In this document: piece by piece, positions 1-8,662 of the stretch | Numbering within the stretch: the first letter of the stretch is position 1 | Layout of the letters: the number at the start of each line of letters is the position of its first letter | Assembly (NCBI RefSeq): GCF_018398315.1 | Contig: NZ_JAHBRW010000002.1 | Location: 418,637 to 482,636 of the forward strand | DNA: 64,000 bases | DNA from: Chelatococcus sp. YT9 | Lineage (GTDB): Bacteria > Pseudomonadota > Alphaproteobacteria > Rhizobiales > Beijerinckiaceae | Direction: 5' to 3' | Notes under the pieces: model-generated | What the model was told of the DNA's origin: nothing | Databases searched by the model: none | The model's input: the letters and a program-made list of their open reading frames with translations, nothing else | Made by a program: the position numbers and the translations under genes

Positions 1-1284
1 GCTGCAGTCCTCGCCCTCGCTGCTTGCAGCGAACAGCCGCTGCCGGAGGAGGCCGGATATGGCCCGAACCCGACATTGCCGGAGCCGAAATCCTCATGGC
101 TACCAACCATCAAGGTTGCGAAGGCCATTGGCTGGAAGGGCGATGAAAAGCCCACACCGCTCGCTGGCGGACAGGTGACCGCCTTCGCCACGGGACTCCA
201 ACATCCCCGCTGGCTCTATGCACTGCCCAATGGCGATATCCTGGTCGCCGAGAGCGATGCCCCACCAAAGCCCGATGACAAGCGGGGCGGCCTTCGCGCC
301 TGGGTGCAGGGCCTGTTCATGGAGCGGGCCGGATCTCGGACACCGAGCGCAAACCGTATCAGCCTGCTGCGCGACGCGGACGGCGATGGGGTCGCCGAGA
401 CGAAGAGCATCTATCTCGACAACCTGAACTCACCTTTCGGAATGGCGTTGATTAAGGATCAGCTCTACGTCGCCAACGCGGACTCGGTGGTGCGCGTGCC
501 TTATGTCGCGGGCGAGACAAAGAATGCTGAGAAGCCGGTCAAGGTTGCGGACCTCCCAGCGGGGCGGAACCATCACTGGACAAAGAGCCTGGTTGCCAGT
601 GCCGACGGCTCGCGCCTCTACGTCGGGGTCGGCTCTAATTCCAATGTGGCCGAAAATGGCATGGCTGAAGAGGAAAACCGCGCCGCTGTCCTGGAGATCG
701 AGCCGCAGAACGGGACCACCCGGGTCTTTGCAAGCGGTTTGCGCAACCCCGTTGGCATCGACTGGAATCCGACAACCGGCGAGTTGTGGGTCGCTGTCAA
801 CGAGCGCGACGAGATCGGCGACGACTTGGTGCCTGACTACATGACGTCGGTAAAGCGCGACGGCTTCTATGGCTGGCCTTACAGCTATTATGGCCAGATC
901 GTCGACGAGCGCGTGGAGCCGCAGCGACCCGACCTTGTCGCGAAGGCGATCAAGCCGGACTACGCCCTCGGTTCCCATACGGCTTCGTTGGGACTGACCT
1001 TCGTCAAGGAAGGTCAGATCAGTCCAAGCTATGCTGGCGGCGCCTTCATCGGCCAGCATGGCTCCTGGAACAGGGCGAGCCCGGTCGGCTACCGCGTGAT
1101 ATTCGTGCCTTTCGTTGAGGGCAAGCCATCTGGCCCGCCGCGCCCAGTTCTTACAGGGTTCCTGAACAACGACGGGGAGGCGCGCGGTCGCCCCGTTGGC
1201 GTGCTGGTTGACGGACGGAATGGGCTATTGGTCGCCGACGACGTTGGTAATGCTGTCTGGCGCGTGGTTCTGCCTCCGAGCTGA
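1..1284 (+). CDS. PQQ-dependent sugar (sorbosone) dehydrogenase-like lipoprotein, 5' partial
   Basis: Beta-propeller enzyme of the L-sorbosone / soluble PQQ sugar dehydrogenase family, expected in the periplasm on a lipid anchor. The frame is open from the first base and reads AAVLALAACSEQP, a lipobox ending at Cys9, followed by the mature propeller; so the start codon lies left of the window and the internal TTG at 76 is not the start. Family features visible include GRNHHWTKSLV, the VGSNSN stretch, SGLRNPVGIDW, a YGWPYSYYG block and GSWNRASPVGYRV. The gene ends at a TGA. Substrate is unknown; no PQQ synthesis genes are in the window. Family call is firm, exact sugar is not. Confidence 0.85.
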   Translation, partial: AAVLALAACSEQPLPEEAGYGPNPTLPEPKSSWLPTIKVAKAIGWKGDEKPTPLAGGQVTAFATGLQHPRWLYALPNGDILVAESDAPPKPDDKRGGLRAWVQGLFMERAGSRTPSANRISLLRDADGDGVAETKSIYLDNLNSPFGMALIKDQLYVANADSVVRVPYVAGETKNAEKPVKVADLPAGRNHHWTKSLVASADGSRLYVGVGSNSNVAENGMAEEENRAAVLEIEPQNGTTRVFASGLRNPVGIDWNPTTGELWVAVNERDEIGDDLVPDYMTSVKRDGFYGWPYSYYGQIVDERVEPQRPDLVAKAIKPDYALGSHTASLGLTFVKEGQISPSYAGGAFIGQHGSWNRASPVGYRVIFVPFVEGKPSGPPRPVLTGFLNNDGEARGRPVGVLVDGRNGLLVADDVGNAVWRVVLPPS

Positions 1285-1519
1285 CGTCGGGATCGCTGGC
1301 TAGCCTCGAGAAGGCGGGTCGAGTCGACCCATCGCGGGCGCCTCCTCATAGGTCGTCCCTCCAATATGATCACCCCAGAGCGGGCCGGCGACGTTCCGGG
1401 GGTGAGCCACGGCCCAGTACTCATAGGGAGCCGAGGCCCTGATCATGTGCAGCTGACATCACGTCTTTTCGTACATCAGCCAAGCTCGAACCAACCGCAT
1501 CCATGGGCGTTCTTCCCGT

Positions 1520-1666
1520 ATGGGAACGTGGATTTCAGCTGGCGTCGGAATAGGGGCAGTCCTCGGCACCCTCCTCGATAATTTGGCAGTCGGCATCGCG
1601 TTGGGCATAGCAGTTGGAGCTGCGGCGGGCCATGCGCTGAAGGAGCGGGGGCCACCATCGAATTGA
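1520..1666 (+). CDS. small glycine-zipper membrane protein (48 aa)
   Basis: An ATG at 1520 opens a 48-codon frame ending in TGA at 1664-1666. The product has one long hydrophobic stretch, residues about 6-40, with small residues at regular spacing (GVGIGAVLG, then LAVGIALGIAVGAAAGHAL) split by one Asp-Asn pair, and a short charged tail (KERG). This is the look of glycine-zipper or two-helix hairpin membrane peptides. The surrounding 700 bp has no other coding candidate. Family-level function is unknown. The composition is too ordered to be random, but a clear ribosome binding site was not seen, so confidence is moderate. Confidence 0.5.
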   Translation: MGTWISAGVGIGAVLGTLLDNLAVGIALGIAVGAAAGHALKERGPPSN

Positions 1667-2000
1667 GCCCACCGCCAACCTTCAGATCAGTGGCCTCATC
1701 CGGTCATTCGAAGTATACTCAGCGATAAATCGACAGTTTTCGATATCCACGCCGGTGGATTTCATGATCTGGAAACAGGGTCACGCTGATTCGCACCTGA
1801 CCTTGCAGCCCGATCACAAGGGAGCTCCGTTCAACATCGGCCACATGCTCGCCCGCAATGTTTATGCTTTGGACGACGGGCTGAGGCAAGGGCCGGGTCA
1901 TATCGCACGGTCATTCTGCTCCTTGCGGACAGCTTGCGTCACCAGCCGGAACTCCTCGCCAGCCCGGAATAGCCACGGCGATCCGCCACCGCGCTCGGCA
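1667..2000. other. intergenic stretch, nothing recognised
   Basis: 334 bases between the small membrane protein gene and the 3' end of the diguanylate cyclase gene. Frames here give low-complexity arginine/serine-rich translations with no family resemblance. No tRNA-like fold or clear terminator seen. Confidence 0.5.
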
Positions 2001-3179
2001 CTAGGGCGCTGACGATGTCGAACCTTGGGCAAATTCTCGCGGGCGTGCCATGCCCACGCGGTTTCTTCCATCTTGCTTGGCCATATAGAGGGCGAGGTCG
2101 GCGCGATTGACGGTGTCGTCCAGGTCCTCGCTAGGTTCGGCCTGCGCAACACCAAAACTTGCGGTCAGCTGCCATGAACGCGGGAGCGACACGAAGTGCG
2201 TGCTGCGAACAGCCTCTCTGATCCGCTCTGCGTACTGGCTGGCGGCTAGGAAATCCGTGGCCGGCAAGAGGACGAGGAATTCTTCTCCTCCTAGACGTAC
2301 ACACAGATTGTGCGCACCCGACTCTTTCATCAAGAGCCGCCCAAACTCGCGAAGCAGACGGTCACCGGTGGCGTGACCCAGCGTATCATTGACACTCTTG
2401 AAATGATCGATGTCGCCTATGACAACGCTCAGGGGTGCGGATCGGTCCTTGCGTACTCTGGCATGCGCTTCCTCGAGGCCACGTCTGTTAAAAAGGCCTG
2501 TCAAGGGATCGGTGACACGTTCTCGGCGGAGGTCTTCGACAACGTCGCTGACCGCAACGGCCAGCAGTGACAATGCCAGAATCACCCCCAGCGCCGCGAG
2601 GGAAAATTGCAACGCCAGCCAGAAAGTCGAACTCGCAAATTCACGGGCCGCCGGCATCTGTGGCTGTACGGTCAAGATGGTCCGCGGGAAGAAATGGAAG
2701 CCAAAAGCCACCAGAACCCAAAGAAGCACACGCTCCGGTAGCCGGCCGGAACGTAGATGTCTGATCTTCCATGCCGTTGCTAAAAAGATAAGTCCAAATC
2801 CGTAATTCAGGATGTAGATTCGAATGACAACATTCCGGTCCACATAGAAAAAATATGCAATCCCCGTAACAATAGATATGAGAAGAATGAGATGAGTACG
2901 CCATCCGACCCCAGCACCCGAGCGTATGAGGAGGCCCTGACACGCAAGTAAGACGCTACTGGTGTAGATGAATGCCGAAACGACGGCATTGAATCCTACG
3001 TTGCGTGGAACAGCCAAAATTTGCGAAAGCGATCCGAGGCAAAAGAAAAGCGCAGATACACCAAAATATAAAAGGTAATTCCGATGCTGGTCGATTCTCC
3101 AGGTCAAAGTGAACGCAACAGCAAAGATCAGAAGGATCGTCGGGCCAATCAGGACGAGAGGGTTTGCCGGCATGATCAT
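2001..3179 (-). CDS. membrane-anchored GGDEF diguanylate cyclase
   Basis: Synthesises the second messenger c-di-GMP from two GTP. Residues 1 to about 215 form a series of hydrophobic segments (MASE-like sensor: NPLVLIGPTILLIF, then several more helices), followed by a GGDEF domain from about 220 to 385. The active-site loop is GGEEF at about residues 295-299 in the context VRLGGEEFLVLLP, and the metal/substrate signature DIDHFKSVNDTLGH is intact, so catalysis is expected. The usual inhibitory RxxD upstream of the loop reads GAHN, so product feedback inhibition is probably absent. The ATG at 3179 fits the membrane start; a second ATG lies two codons inside. No EAL domain. The sensed signal is unknown. 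Confidence 0.92.
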   Translation of the reverse strand: MIMPANPLVLIGPTILLIFAVAFTLTWRIDQHRNYLLYFGVSALFFCLGSLSQILAVPRNVGFNAVVSAFIYTSSVLLACQGLLIRSGAGVGWRTHLILLISIVTGIAYFFYVDRNVVIRIYILNYGFGLIFLATAWKIRHLRSGRLPERVLLWVLVAFGFHFFPRTILTVQPQMPAAREFASSTFWLALQFSLAALGVILALSLLAVAVSDVVEDLRRERVTDPLTGLFNRRGLEEAHARVRKDRSAPLSVVIGDIDHFKSVNDTLGHATGDRLLREFGRLLMKESGAHNLCVRLGGEEFLVLLPATDFLAASQYAERIREAVRSTHFVSLPRSWQLTASFGVAQAEPSEDLDDTVNRADLALYMAKQDGRNRVGMARPREFAQGSTSSAP

Positions 3180-3806
3180 GATTGACTATCGCTGGGCACA
3201 AATCACTGTCTTCGCCATCGATAACCGGAGTTCACATATTCATCAAGCATCGCCGGACCATCCGTCTAGCGGGCAGACGAGCTGACAAGACCAGCCAACC
3301 CGCGCCCGTGCTCGCTCGCTATGCGGCGGCGACCTCGGAGCCGAGCGGAAGAGCGCGCCCGAGCCGCCCCGAAAGGAAACAACGAGAGGTCCCTAAGCGG
3401 TGGGAACTGCTCCGCCGCGGATGAGCGTTGAGGCGCAGCAACAAGCCCTCCTGGAGAGGCTCGCACAGCATGCGGGACGCGCTCATATCGGTACGAGGGA
3501 GCGATCCGGCTTGCCAATATTGTGTCGGGCGGATCCGACACGCCGGGCTAAGGTCGGCTCTCTCGCGGAAGGAAGATGTCACGCATCTTCACGCCGCAAC
3601 GTGAAAGGTGATGCAACCCAGGCAATTTCGTCAGCCTCTTCTCTGAATCCCTGTCGTTGCGACGTCATGGTGAAGATCCAGGTGAGGCGCGCAGGATGCT
3701 TCCGAGGATCCACGCGCCGCCAAATCGCGCTCCCTGCGACACTGCGTCGATCTAGAAGAGCGATATCGGGTGGGGTTCTTGTCACAACTGGACAAGAGCG
3801 ACGCGC
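3180..3806. other. intergenic region, no gene recognised
   Basis: 627 bases between the diguanylate cyclase start and the SDR gene end. Short frames on both strands are rich in Arg/Ser/Pro and look like GC-rich noise. A minus-strand frame at about 3579-3785 has slightly more protein-like composition but matches nothing I know. It may be a decayed remnant; no terminator or repeat was identified. Confidence 0.4.
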
Positions 3807-4760
3807 TCAGCCGACCAACTGCTCGGCAAGCCGCCACAAACGCCGGGCGCTGTCGATGGAGAGCGCATACGGCTTCACGCCGACATTGGGGTTATCTTCC
3901 GACCATGGTCCGGATTCGTTGCAGAATTCGAAGTAGCGGCCGCCTCTACCCTCGACCTCCGGCGCGGTGGCAAGCCAGACGGGAGTTGCAGCGCACTGCT
4001 GAGGGCTGCGCCAGCGCGAGAGTACGTTGCCGTCCTCGTCGATCCAGCCGAGTTCCTGCATTTCCTCCCGGGTCAGGTGACGCTGCAGGCCCGTCATCGA
4101 GCCGCCGGGATTCATCGTGTTGACTGTCACGCCGTACGGGGAAAGCCGCTCGTTCAACGCCACGGCGAGCAGCGCGCAGGCCGTCTTGGATTGACCGTAA
4201 GCCTTCCAGCGATCATAGGAGGTCGTCTTGAAGTCCGGGTCCTCGAAATCAACATCCGCCCGCCGGTGCCCGATCGAGCTGACGCAGACCACACGGGCCT
4301 TTCCCGAATTTATCAATGCGGGCTCCAGGCAGCGCGCCAGCTCGAAATGGCCTAGAAAATTGATCCCGAACTGAAGTTCGTGGCCTTCCTTGGTCCGGCC
4401 GAGCGGCGGCGCCATGACACCGGCGTTCTCGATGAGAATATCGAGCGGCAGATTACGCGCGAGGAGCCCATCCGCGGTCTCGCGAACAGAGGCGATCGAG
4501 CCGAGGTCCAGGCGCACGGTCTCAACGCCGGAACCGGGGTGGGACGCTCCTATCGAACGGACTGCGTCCAACGATTTCGCATCGTCGACATCGGCGATAA
4601 TGACCGTGGCGCCGGCTGCCGCCAGCGCACGCGAGATCTCGAGGCCAATGCCGGACGCGCCACCGGTGACCATGGCGACACGTCCCTTGAGATCGATTCC
4701 CTTGACGACTTCGAGCGCCGTTGTTTCCGAATTGAATCGCGAGATAATGCGGTCAGTCAT
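3807..4760 (-). CDS. short-chain dehydrogenase/reductase (SDR)
   Basis: NAD(P)-dependent oxidoreductase of 317 residues. Cofactor loop TGGASGIG near the N-terminus, NAG as ENAGVMAPP, catalytic Ser in CVSSIGHRR and the YGQSK (YxxxK) pair are all present. The long C-terminal part resembles the retinol-dehydrogenase / WW-oxidoreductase type of SDR. I start at the ATG at 4758-4760; a frame extension to a GTG at 4802 has no obvious ribosome binding site. It lies 78 bp downstream of the NicX/M29-like gene on the same strand and probably shares its promoter. Substrate unknown; the neighbourhood suggests a catabolic alcohol. Confidence 0.85.
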   Translation of the reverse strand: MTDRIISRFNSETTALEVVKGIDLKGRVAMVTGGASGIGLEISRALAAAGATVIIADVDDAKSLDAVRSIGASHPGSGVETVRLDLGSIASVRETADGLLARNLPLDILIENAGVMAPPLGRTKEGHELQFGINFLGHFELARCLEPALINSGKARVVCVSSIGHRRADVDFEDPDFKTTSYDRWKAYGQSKTACALLAVALNERLSPYGVTVNTMNPGGSMTGLQRHLTREEMQELGWIDEDGNVLSRWRSPQQCAATPVWLATAPEVEGRGGRYFEFCNESGPWSEDNPNVGVKPYALSIDSARRLWRLAEQLVG

Positions 4761-4838
4761 GGCTTGCTGCACTTCGATCCTGGCTAAGAACTGCACGGTC
4801 ACGCGCGCCTTGTACGCAATGAGCGGGCGCGCGAAACG

Positions 4839-5849
4839 TTAGTCCCGTTCATCTTGAGTGGACACACCGTCCCTGACGATGACCTTTCCATCGATCTCGA
4901 CGGTTGGCTTGTGCATCACCAGATCAATGTGAATATTGGAATTGACATCCTGATTGTAGACAAGCCCGTTGCCGACGGCGATATGCAAGCGCCCGAGCCC
5001 CTTCTTGTAAGTGTTGCAGCTGTGGTCATTGGCTTTCGCGTTGATGCCAAGCGCGATCTCGGCAATGTTGGCGCCGTTCTCATTCTCCGTAATCAATTTC
5101 CACAACGCCTTCGAGGTCTCGGGATCCCCGGTGACGCCAGTCGCAAGTCCATTCTCGATCGTCACCACAACCGGCTCCTTCGGCCAGTCAAAGCCGAGCA
5201 CCGGCCCGTCGCAGACAAAGCGGCCGTTGGTCGAGCCGACGACCGGCCCTTGGTAGACCTCGCCCCAGTTGCAGGGCGACATCTTGCCGGGTACATGGGC
5301 GAAGTCGGAGCGATGGGAAGGCTGCCCCTTGATGCTGGCCGTCAGGTCGGTGCCCGCAGCCGAGGTGACGCGCACAGTATCTCCGCGCTGGAAGGCGGCT
5401 TGCCAGAAGTTCGCAACCTTCGCCATGGCCGCATAGTCCGCTTCCATGACCGATTCATGGAATAGGTCCCGTCGGCTCCGCTTCACCATAAACACACCGC
5501 GCAGCTTGTTTGCGCGCAAAAGGCCAATCGGCACCTGATGGTGCGGAAGCGGTGCCGACGTGGTGCGCGTCAAGCTGATGATGATGTCCTGTCCGGGCAT
5601 CATCGCCTGGACCGCTGCCGGCAGGTATTCGCCCCCGGCCATCGGGTTGTCATTCATCTCTATGAGGAGCGTTTCGGCGCCGATCGCGCGGCTGAGCTCG
5701 GTAATGGCGTTCACCACGTCGCCATTTTCCTTCATGCCCGCCACGTCGGTCACGATCAGAACCTTCTCGCTCGGCCTGGTTGCCAGAAGGGTATTGACGA
5801 CGATATCGGCCAGTCGCGCGACCTTATCGGCCTCGTTGTCAACGCTCAT
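4839..5849 (-). CDS. aminopeptidase M29 / NicX-like metallohydrolase
   Basis: 336 residues related to the family shared by thermophilic aminopeptidases (M29) and 2,5-dihydroxypyridine dioxygenase NicX. The C-terminal metal-binding HxD pair is visible in SNIHIDLVMH, with an upstream acidic/His region (GINAKANDHS) that could supply the other ligands. Such genes often sit in heterocycle or amide catabolic clusters, and the divergent neighbour is a cyclase-family amidohydrolase. Start chosen at the ATG at 5847-5849, preceded by GGGAGAG at ideal spacing; a longer frame to 5906 would run over the operator sites. Whether it is a peptidase or a ring-cleaving oxygenase cannot be decided from sequence. 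Confidence 0.7.
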   Translation of the reverse strand: MSVDNEADKVARLADIVVNTLLATRPSEKVLIVTDVAGMKENGDVVNAITELSRAIGAETLLIEMNDNPMAGGEYLPAAVQAMMPGQDIIISLTRTTSAPLPHHQVPIGLLRANKLRGVFMVKRSRRDLFHESVMEADYAAMAKVANFWQAAFQRGDTVRVTSAAGTDLTASIKGQPSHRSDFAHVPGKMSPCNWGEVYQGPVVGSTNGRFVCDGPVLGFDWPKEPVVVTIENGLATGVTGDPETSKALWKLITENENGANIAEIALGINAKANDHSCNTYKKGLGRLHIAVGNGLVYNQDVNSNIHIDLVMHKPTVEIDGKVIVRDGVSTQDERD

Positions 5850-5883
5850 CGCTCTCTCCCAACTGAGACACGCCCTTGAAATA

Positions 5884-5895
5884 TACCGATCGGTA
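5884..5895. promoter_or_regulatory. candidate TetR-type operator, site A (TACCGATCGGTA)
   Basis: Perfect 12-bp palindrome in the 195-bp divergent promoter between the NicX-like and cyclase-family genes. It fits the pattern TACYNNNNRGTA found at five other intergenic places in this island (17234, 17340, 18918, 26867, 26974). The likely binder is the TetR regulator at 28449-29078; this assignment is inferred. Confidence 0.55.
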
Positions 5896-5912
5896 GGATT
5901 GTGCAATTGAAA

Positions 5913-5928
5913 ATGAAACTTGTTTCAT
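5913..5928. promoter_or_regulatory. candidate IclR/KdgR-like operator (ATGAAACTTGTTTCAT)
   Basis: Perfect inverted repeat of 7 bp around 2 bp, 17 bp to the right of the TetR-type site. It closely resembles the KdgR box of the IclR family (AATGAAAC..GTTTCATT). Related boxes lie at 19989 and 23551, in front of the iclR gene and the MmgE/PrpD gene. The likely binder is the IclR protein encoded at 19066-19869 (inferred). Confidence 0.5.
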
Positions 5929-6044
5929 ATACTCAATTTGGTCGAGGCGCGTGGCACGCAGCTAGCTCCATGGCATGCCGTTCCAGGAGACGCTTAGCGA
6001 GCCAGACGGCTTCGGTAGCGCGGCGCTTGTATCGAGGGAAAACC

Positions 6045-6860
6045 ATGGTGGATCCGAACGACCTGACCCTCGAAGCCTGGAGTGCAGGCGCCGCGACGGT
6101 CACGCAGGGCAGGATCGTTGAGCTGGGGCGCGTCTTCTATGCCGGAATGCCCCATTACCCCACGCATCCGGACTTCGATATCTCCTTGTTTCGCAGACAC
6201 GGAGACCGGGTTCGTGGCGACGGCGCGAGTTCGGCGAGTTGCCTTTGGTCATTCGGCGGACACACCGGCACCCATATCGATGCGCTTTGCCATGTCTCGC
6301 ATTGCGGATTGATGTACGACGGATCGGCGGTCGACAACAACGCCATCGAGCGCGGTGACGGACCGGGTGACGCCGCCGCTTTCCCCTCCTATGTCCGACG
6401 CGGCGTTCTGTTCGACATAGCTGGGCTGGACGGTGTCGATCGCCTGCAGGGCGAGCGGGTAATCACCGCGGACGACTTTGAGAATGCCTGCCGGGCCAAC
6501 AGCTTTGATCTGCAAAAGGGCGATGTCGCTCTCGTCCGTACGGGATGGGCGCAGCACTGGGGCACCGACGACTATATCGGGCACGAAACCCCGGGGCCGG
6601 ATCTCGAGGGGGCCCGATGGCTCGCTGGCAAAGGCGTCACCCTCGTCGGCAGCGATACTGCCGTATTCGAGAAGGGCCCGATCGCGGAAGCCGCGCCCGT
6701 GCATCATCTCCTGCTGATGGAGCACAGGATTCACATCATGGAGAACCTGGACCTCGAGGCGCTGGCTGCTGCGAGAATCTACACGTTCTTCTTTCTGGCA
6801 CTGCCATTGCGGGTCAGGGGTGGAACGGCCTCCCCGCTTCGTCCCATAGCCATTTACTGA
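6045..6860 (+). CDS. cyclase family protein (kynurenine formamidase-like metal hydrolase)
   Basis: 271 residues of the cyclase/KynB amidohydrolase fold. The metal-binding signature is present as HTGTHIDALCHV (family form HxGTHxDxxxH; the usual Pro before the last His is Leu-Cys here). The body continues with typical elements such as DVALVRTGW and the GSDTAVFE region. Start at the ATG at 6045, preceded by GAGGG five bases upstream; an in-frame ATG at 5901 would lie inside the operator region. Divergent from the NicX-like gene. Family members hydrolyse N-formyl or cyclic amides or lactones; the substrate here is unknown. A short hairpin follows the stop. Confidence 0.85.
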   Translation: MVDPNDLTLEAWSAGAATVTQGRIVELGRVFYAGMPHYPTHPDFDISLFRRHGDRVRGDGASSASCLWSFGGHTGTHIDALCHVSHCGLMYDGSAVDNNAIERGDGPGDAAAFPSYVRRGVLFDIAGLDGVDRLQGERVITADDFENACRANSFDLQKGDVALVRTGWAQHWGTDDYIGHETPGPDLEGARWLAGKGVTLVGSDTAVFEKGPIAEAAPVHHLLLMEHRIHIMENLDLEALAAARIYTFFFLALPLRVRGGTASPLRPIAIY

Positions 6861-6864
6861 CGTT

Positions 6865-6887
6865 GCGGCCGCATCGCATTCGGCCGC
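6865..6887 (+). terminator. hairpin after cyclase gene
   Basis: GCGGCCG at 6865-6871 pairs with CGGCCGC at 6881-6887 over a 9-base loop, four bases after the stop codon. There is no T run, so it is only terminator-like. It lies between convergent genes. Confidence 0.3.
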
Positions 6888-7008
6888 GTGGCCCCTCCGC
6901 CGTATGTTCGCGCGCCGGTTGGGCAGCAAGAGTTAAACCCGGGTTGACGCAATAGCACCGACTTGCCGCAAGCCACCCGCTGCCCGGATGGCCCCTTACC
7001 GCCGACGC

Positions 7009-8574
7009 TCAAGCAATCGCGCGCGATTGGTCCTTCCAATAGGGCTCACGCAGCACGCGCTTCAGCACTTTACCGCTCGCATTACGCGGAAGTTCTTCGA
7101 TGAAGTCGTAATAACGCGGGATCTTGTAGCCGCCGAGCTTGTCGCGGCAAAATTCGATGAGGGTTTCAGCCGGAATGCGGTTGCCCGAGCGCGTGACGCA
7201 GATGGCAAGTGCCGCCTCTCCCCACTTCTCGTCGGGAATGGCAATCACGGCGACATCGCGGATGTCGTCGTGCTCCATCAGCGCGCTCTCGATCTCATTT
7301 GGATAGATGTTCGTGCCGCCCGAGACGATCATGTCCTTGATGCGATCCTGCAGGAAGACATAGCCTTCCTCGTCCATATAGGCAGCATCACCGGAATAGA
7401 GCCAGCCGTCCCGGATTGTCTCGGCCGTTTTTTCAGGATTGCGCCAATAGCCTTTCATGACATTCGGGCCGCGGATGGCGATTTCGCCGACCGTGCCCGG
7501 CGGCACCGGATTTCCCTCGCCGTCGACCACCCTGACCTCCGCCAGAACAACCGAGCGCCCGGTCGAGCGCAACAGCTCCGGCCGTCCGTTCAAGGCTTTC
7601 AGGTGATCAACTTCATTGAGATATGCAATGCCGCCGCAGGATTCGGTGAGACCATATCCCTGGATCAAGGGGCATTTGAACGTGGCTAGCGCCCGCCGCA
7701 ACACGGACTCGCTGATCGGCGCGGCGCCATAATGGATAACCTGAAGGTGACTGAAATCCATCTCGCTGATCTGCGGCATATCGAGCAAAGTCTGGATGAT
7801 CGCTGGAACCATATTGGCGGTTGCAATGCGCTGCTCGGTCAGCGTCCGCAAGAAGAGGTCCGGATCGAAATGCTCCATCAGCACCACGGTGCCGCCGTTG
7901 ATGGCCACCGTCATGATGCGCAGCACGCCCGCAGCGTGATAGAGCGGAGTGACCACGAGGTGGCGCTCCCCGGGTGAGCGGGACAGGACCGAGGCGGACA
8001 TGACCTGCTCGACATGAGCGATCACGTTCTGATGGCTGATCATGATGCCCTTGGGGTGCCCGGTGGTCCCGCTCGTATAGATCAGGTAGAGCATGTCGTC
8101 CTTCGTCAGCTCCAGCCGAGGCGCGTCGGGCGGGGCGCTGCCGATGAAGTCCTCCAGTCTTTGCCAATTGTCGAAAGCGGCCGGACCCACACTGACAAAT
8201 GCGACCGAAGGATCGATATCAGCGCGAATGCTGTCGATCGCGGCGACATAATCCTCCCCGCGTACGAAACACATGCTGACATCCGCATCCTTGAGGATCC
8301 AGAGCCATTCGCGCGGGACAAGACGGTAGTTGAGCATGACAGGTGCCACGCCAGCCTTTGCGCAGGCCATAAACATCACGCCCATGTCGAGATCGTTTGT
8401 CGATAGATAAGCGATGCGGTCGCCACGCCCGAGCCCTGCCGCGATCATGGCATTCGCCCATCTATTGGCGCGAATTTCCGCATCCCGATAGCTGACGACA
8501 ACCCCGTCCTGGATCAGAAACGGTGTGTCCGGCCGCGCCTTCGCATGGTATTCGAACCAGTCGTGCACTCTCAT
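7009..8574 (-). CDS. AMP-forming acyl-CoA ligase (ANL superfamily)
   Basis: 521 residues. Activates a carboxylic acid to its CoA thioester with ATP through an acyl-adenylate. Visible core motifs: P-loop YTSGTTGHPKG (about residue 165), YGLTES, the ATP-binding YSGDAAYMDEEGY followed by hinge DRIKDMIVSGGTNIYP, and the C-terminal catalytic Lys in NASGKVLKR (about residue 505). Start at the ATG at 8572-8574; the longer frame to 8685 overlaps the upstream gene and adds a non-conserved leader. It is the last gene of the leftward operon that begins at 17193. Acid specificity is not readable; medium-chain or branched acids are likely given its neighbours. Confidence 0.92.
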   Translation of the reverse strand: MRVHDWFEYHAKARPDTPFLIQDGVVVSYRDAEIRANRWANAMIAAGLGRGDRIAYLSTNDLDMGVMFMACAKAGVAPVMLNYRLVPREWLWILKDADVSMCFVRGEDYVAAIDSIRADIDPSVAFVSVGPAAFDNWQRLEDFIGSAPPDAPRLELTKDDMLYLIYTSGTTGHPKGIMISHQNVIAHVEQVMSASVLSRSPGERHLVVTPLYHAAGVLRIMTVAINGGTVVLMEHFDPDLFLRTLTEQRIATANMVPAIIQTLLDMPQISEMDFSHLQVIHYGAAPISESVLRRALATFKCPLIQGYGLTESCGGIAYLNEVDHLKALNGRPELLRSTGRSVVLAEVRVVDGEGNPVPPGTVGEIAIRGPNVMKGYWRNPEKTAETIRDGWLYSGDAAYMDEEGYVFLQDRIKDMIVSGGTNIYPNEIESALMEHDDIRDVAVIAIPDEKWGEAALAICVTRSGNRIPAETLIEFCRDKLGGYKIPRYYDFIEELPRNASGKVLKRVLREPYWKDQSRAIA

Positions 8575-8662
8575 TGTCGTCGCTTTCCCCGTCGTTCTCG
8601 AAGCCCCGTGCGCTCGGGCCGATGGTTTCTGTGCCCTGATCGATCTGGGCACCTCCTCCCCT

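Noticed and set aside
76-1284. Sugar dehydrogenase starting at the TTG at 76
   Set aside because: The frame is open to base 1 and contains a lipobox before that codon, so the gene is cut by the edge.
6931-6949. AACCCGGGTT palindrome between convergent genes as a terminator or operator
   Set aside because: It cannot form a stable hairpin with a proper loop, has no T run, and no second copy was noticed.
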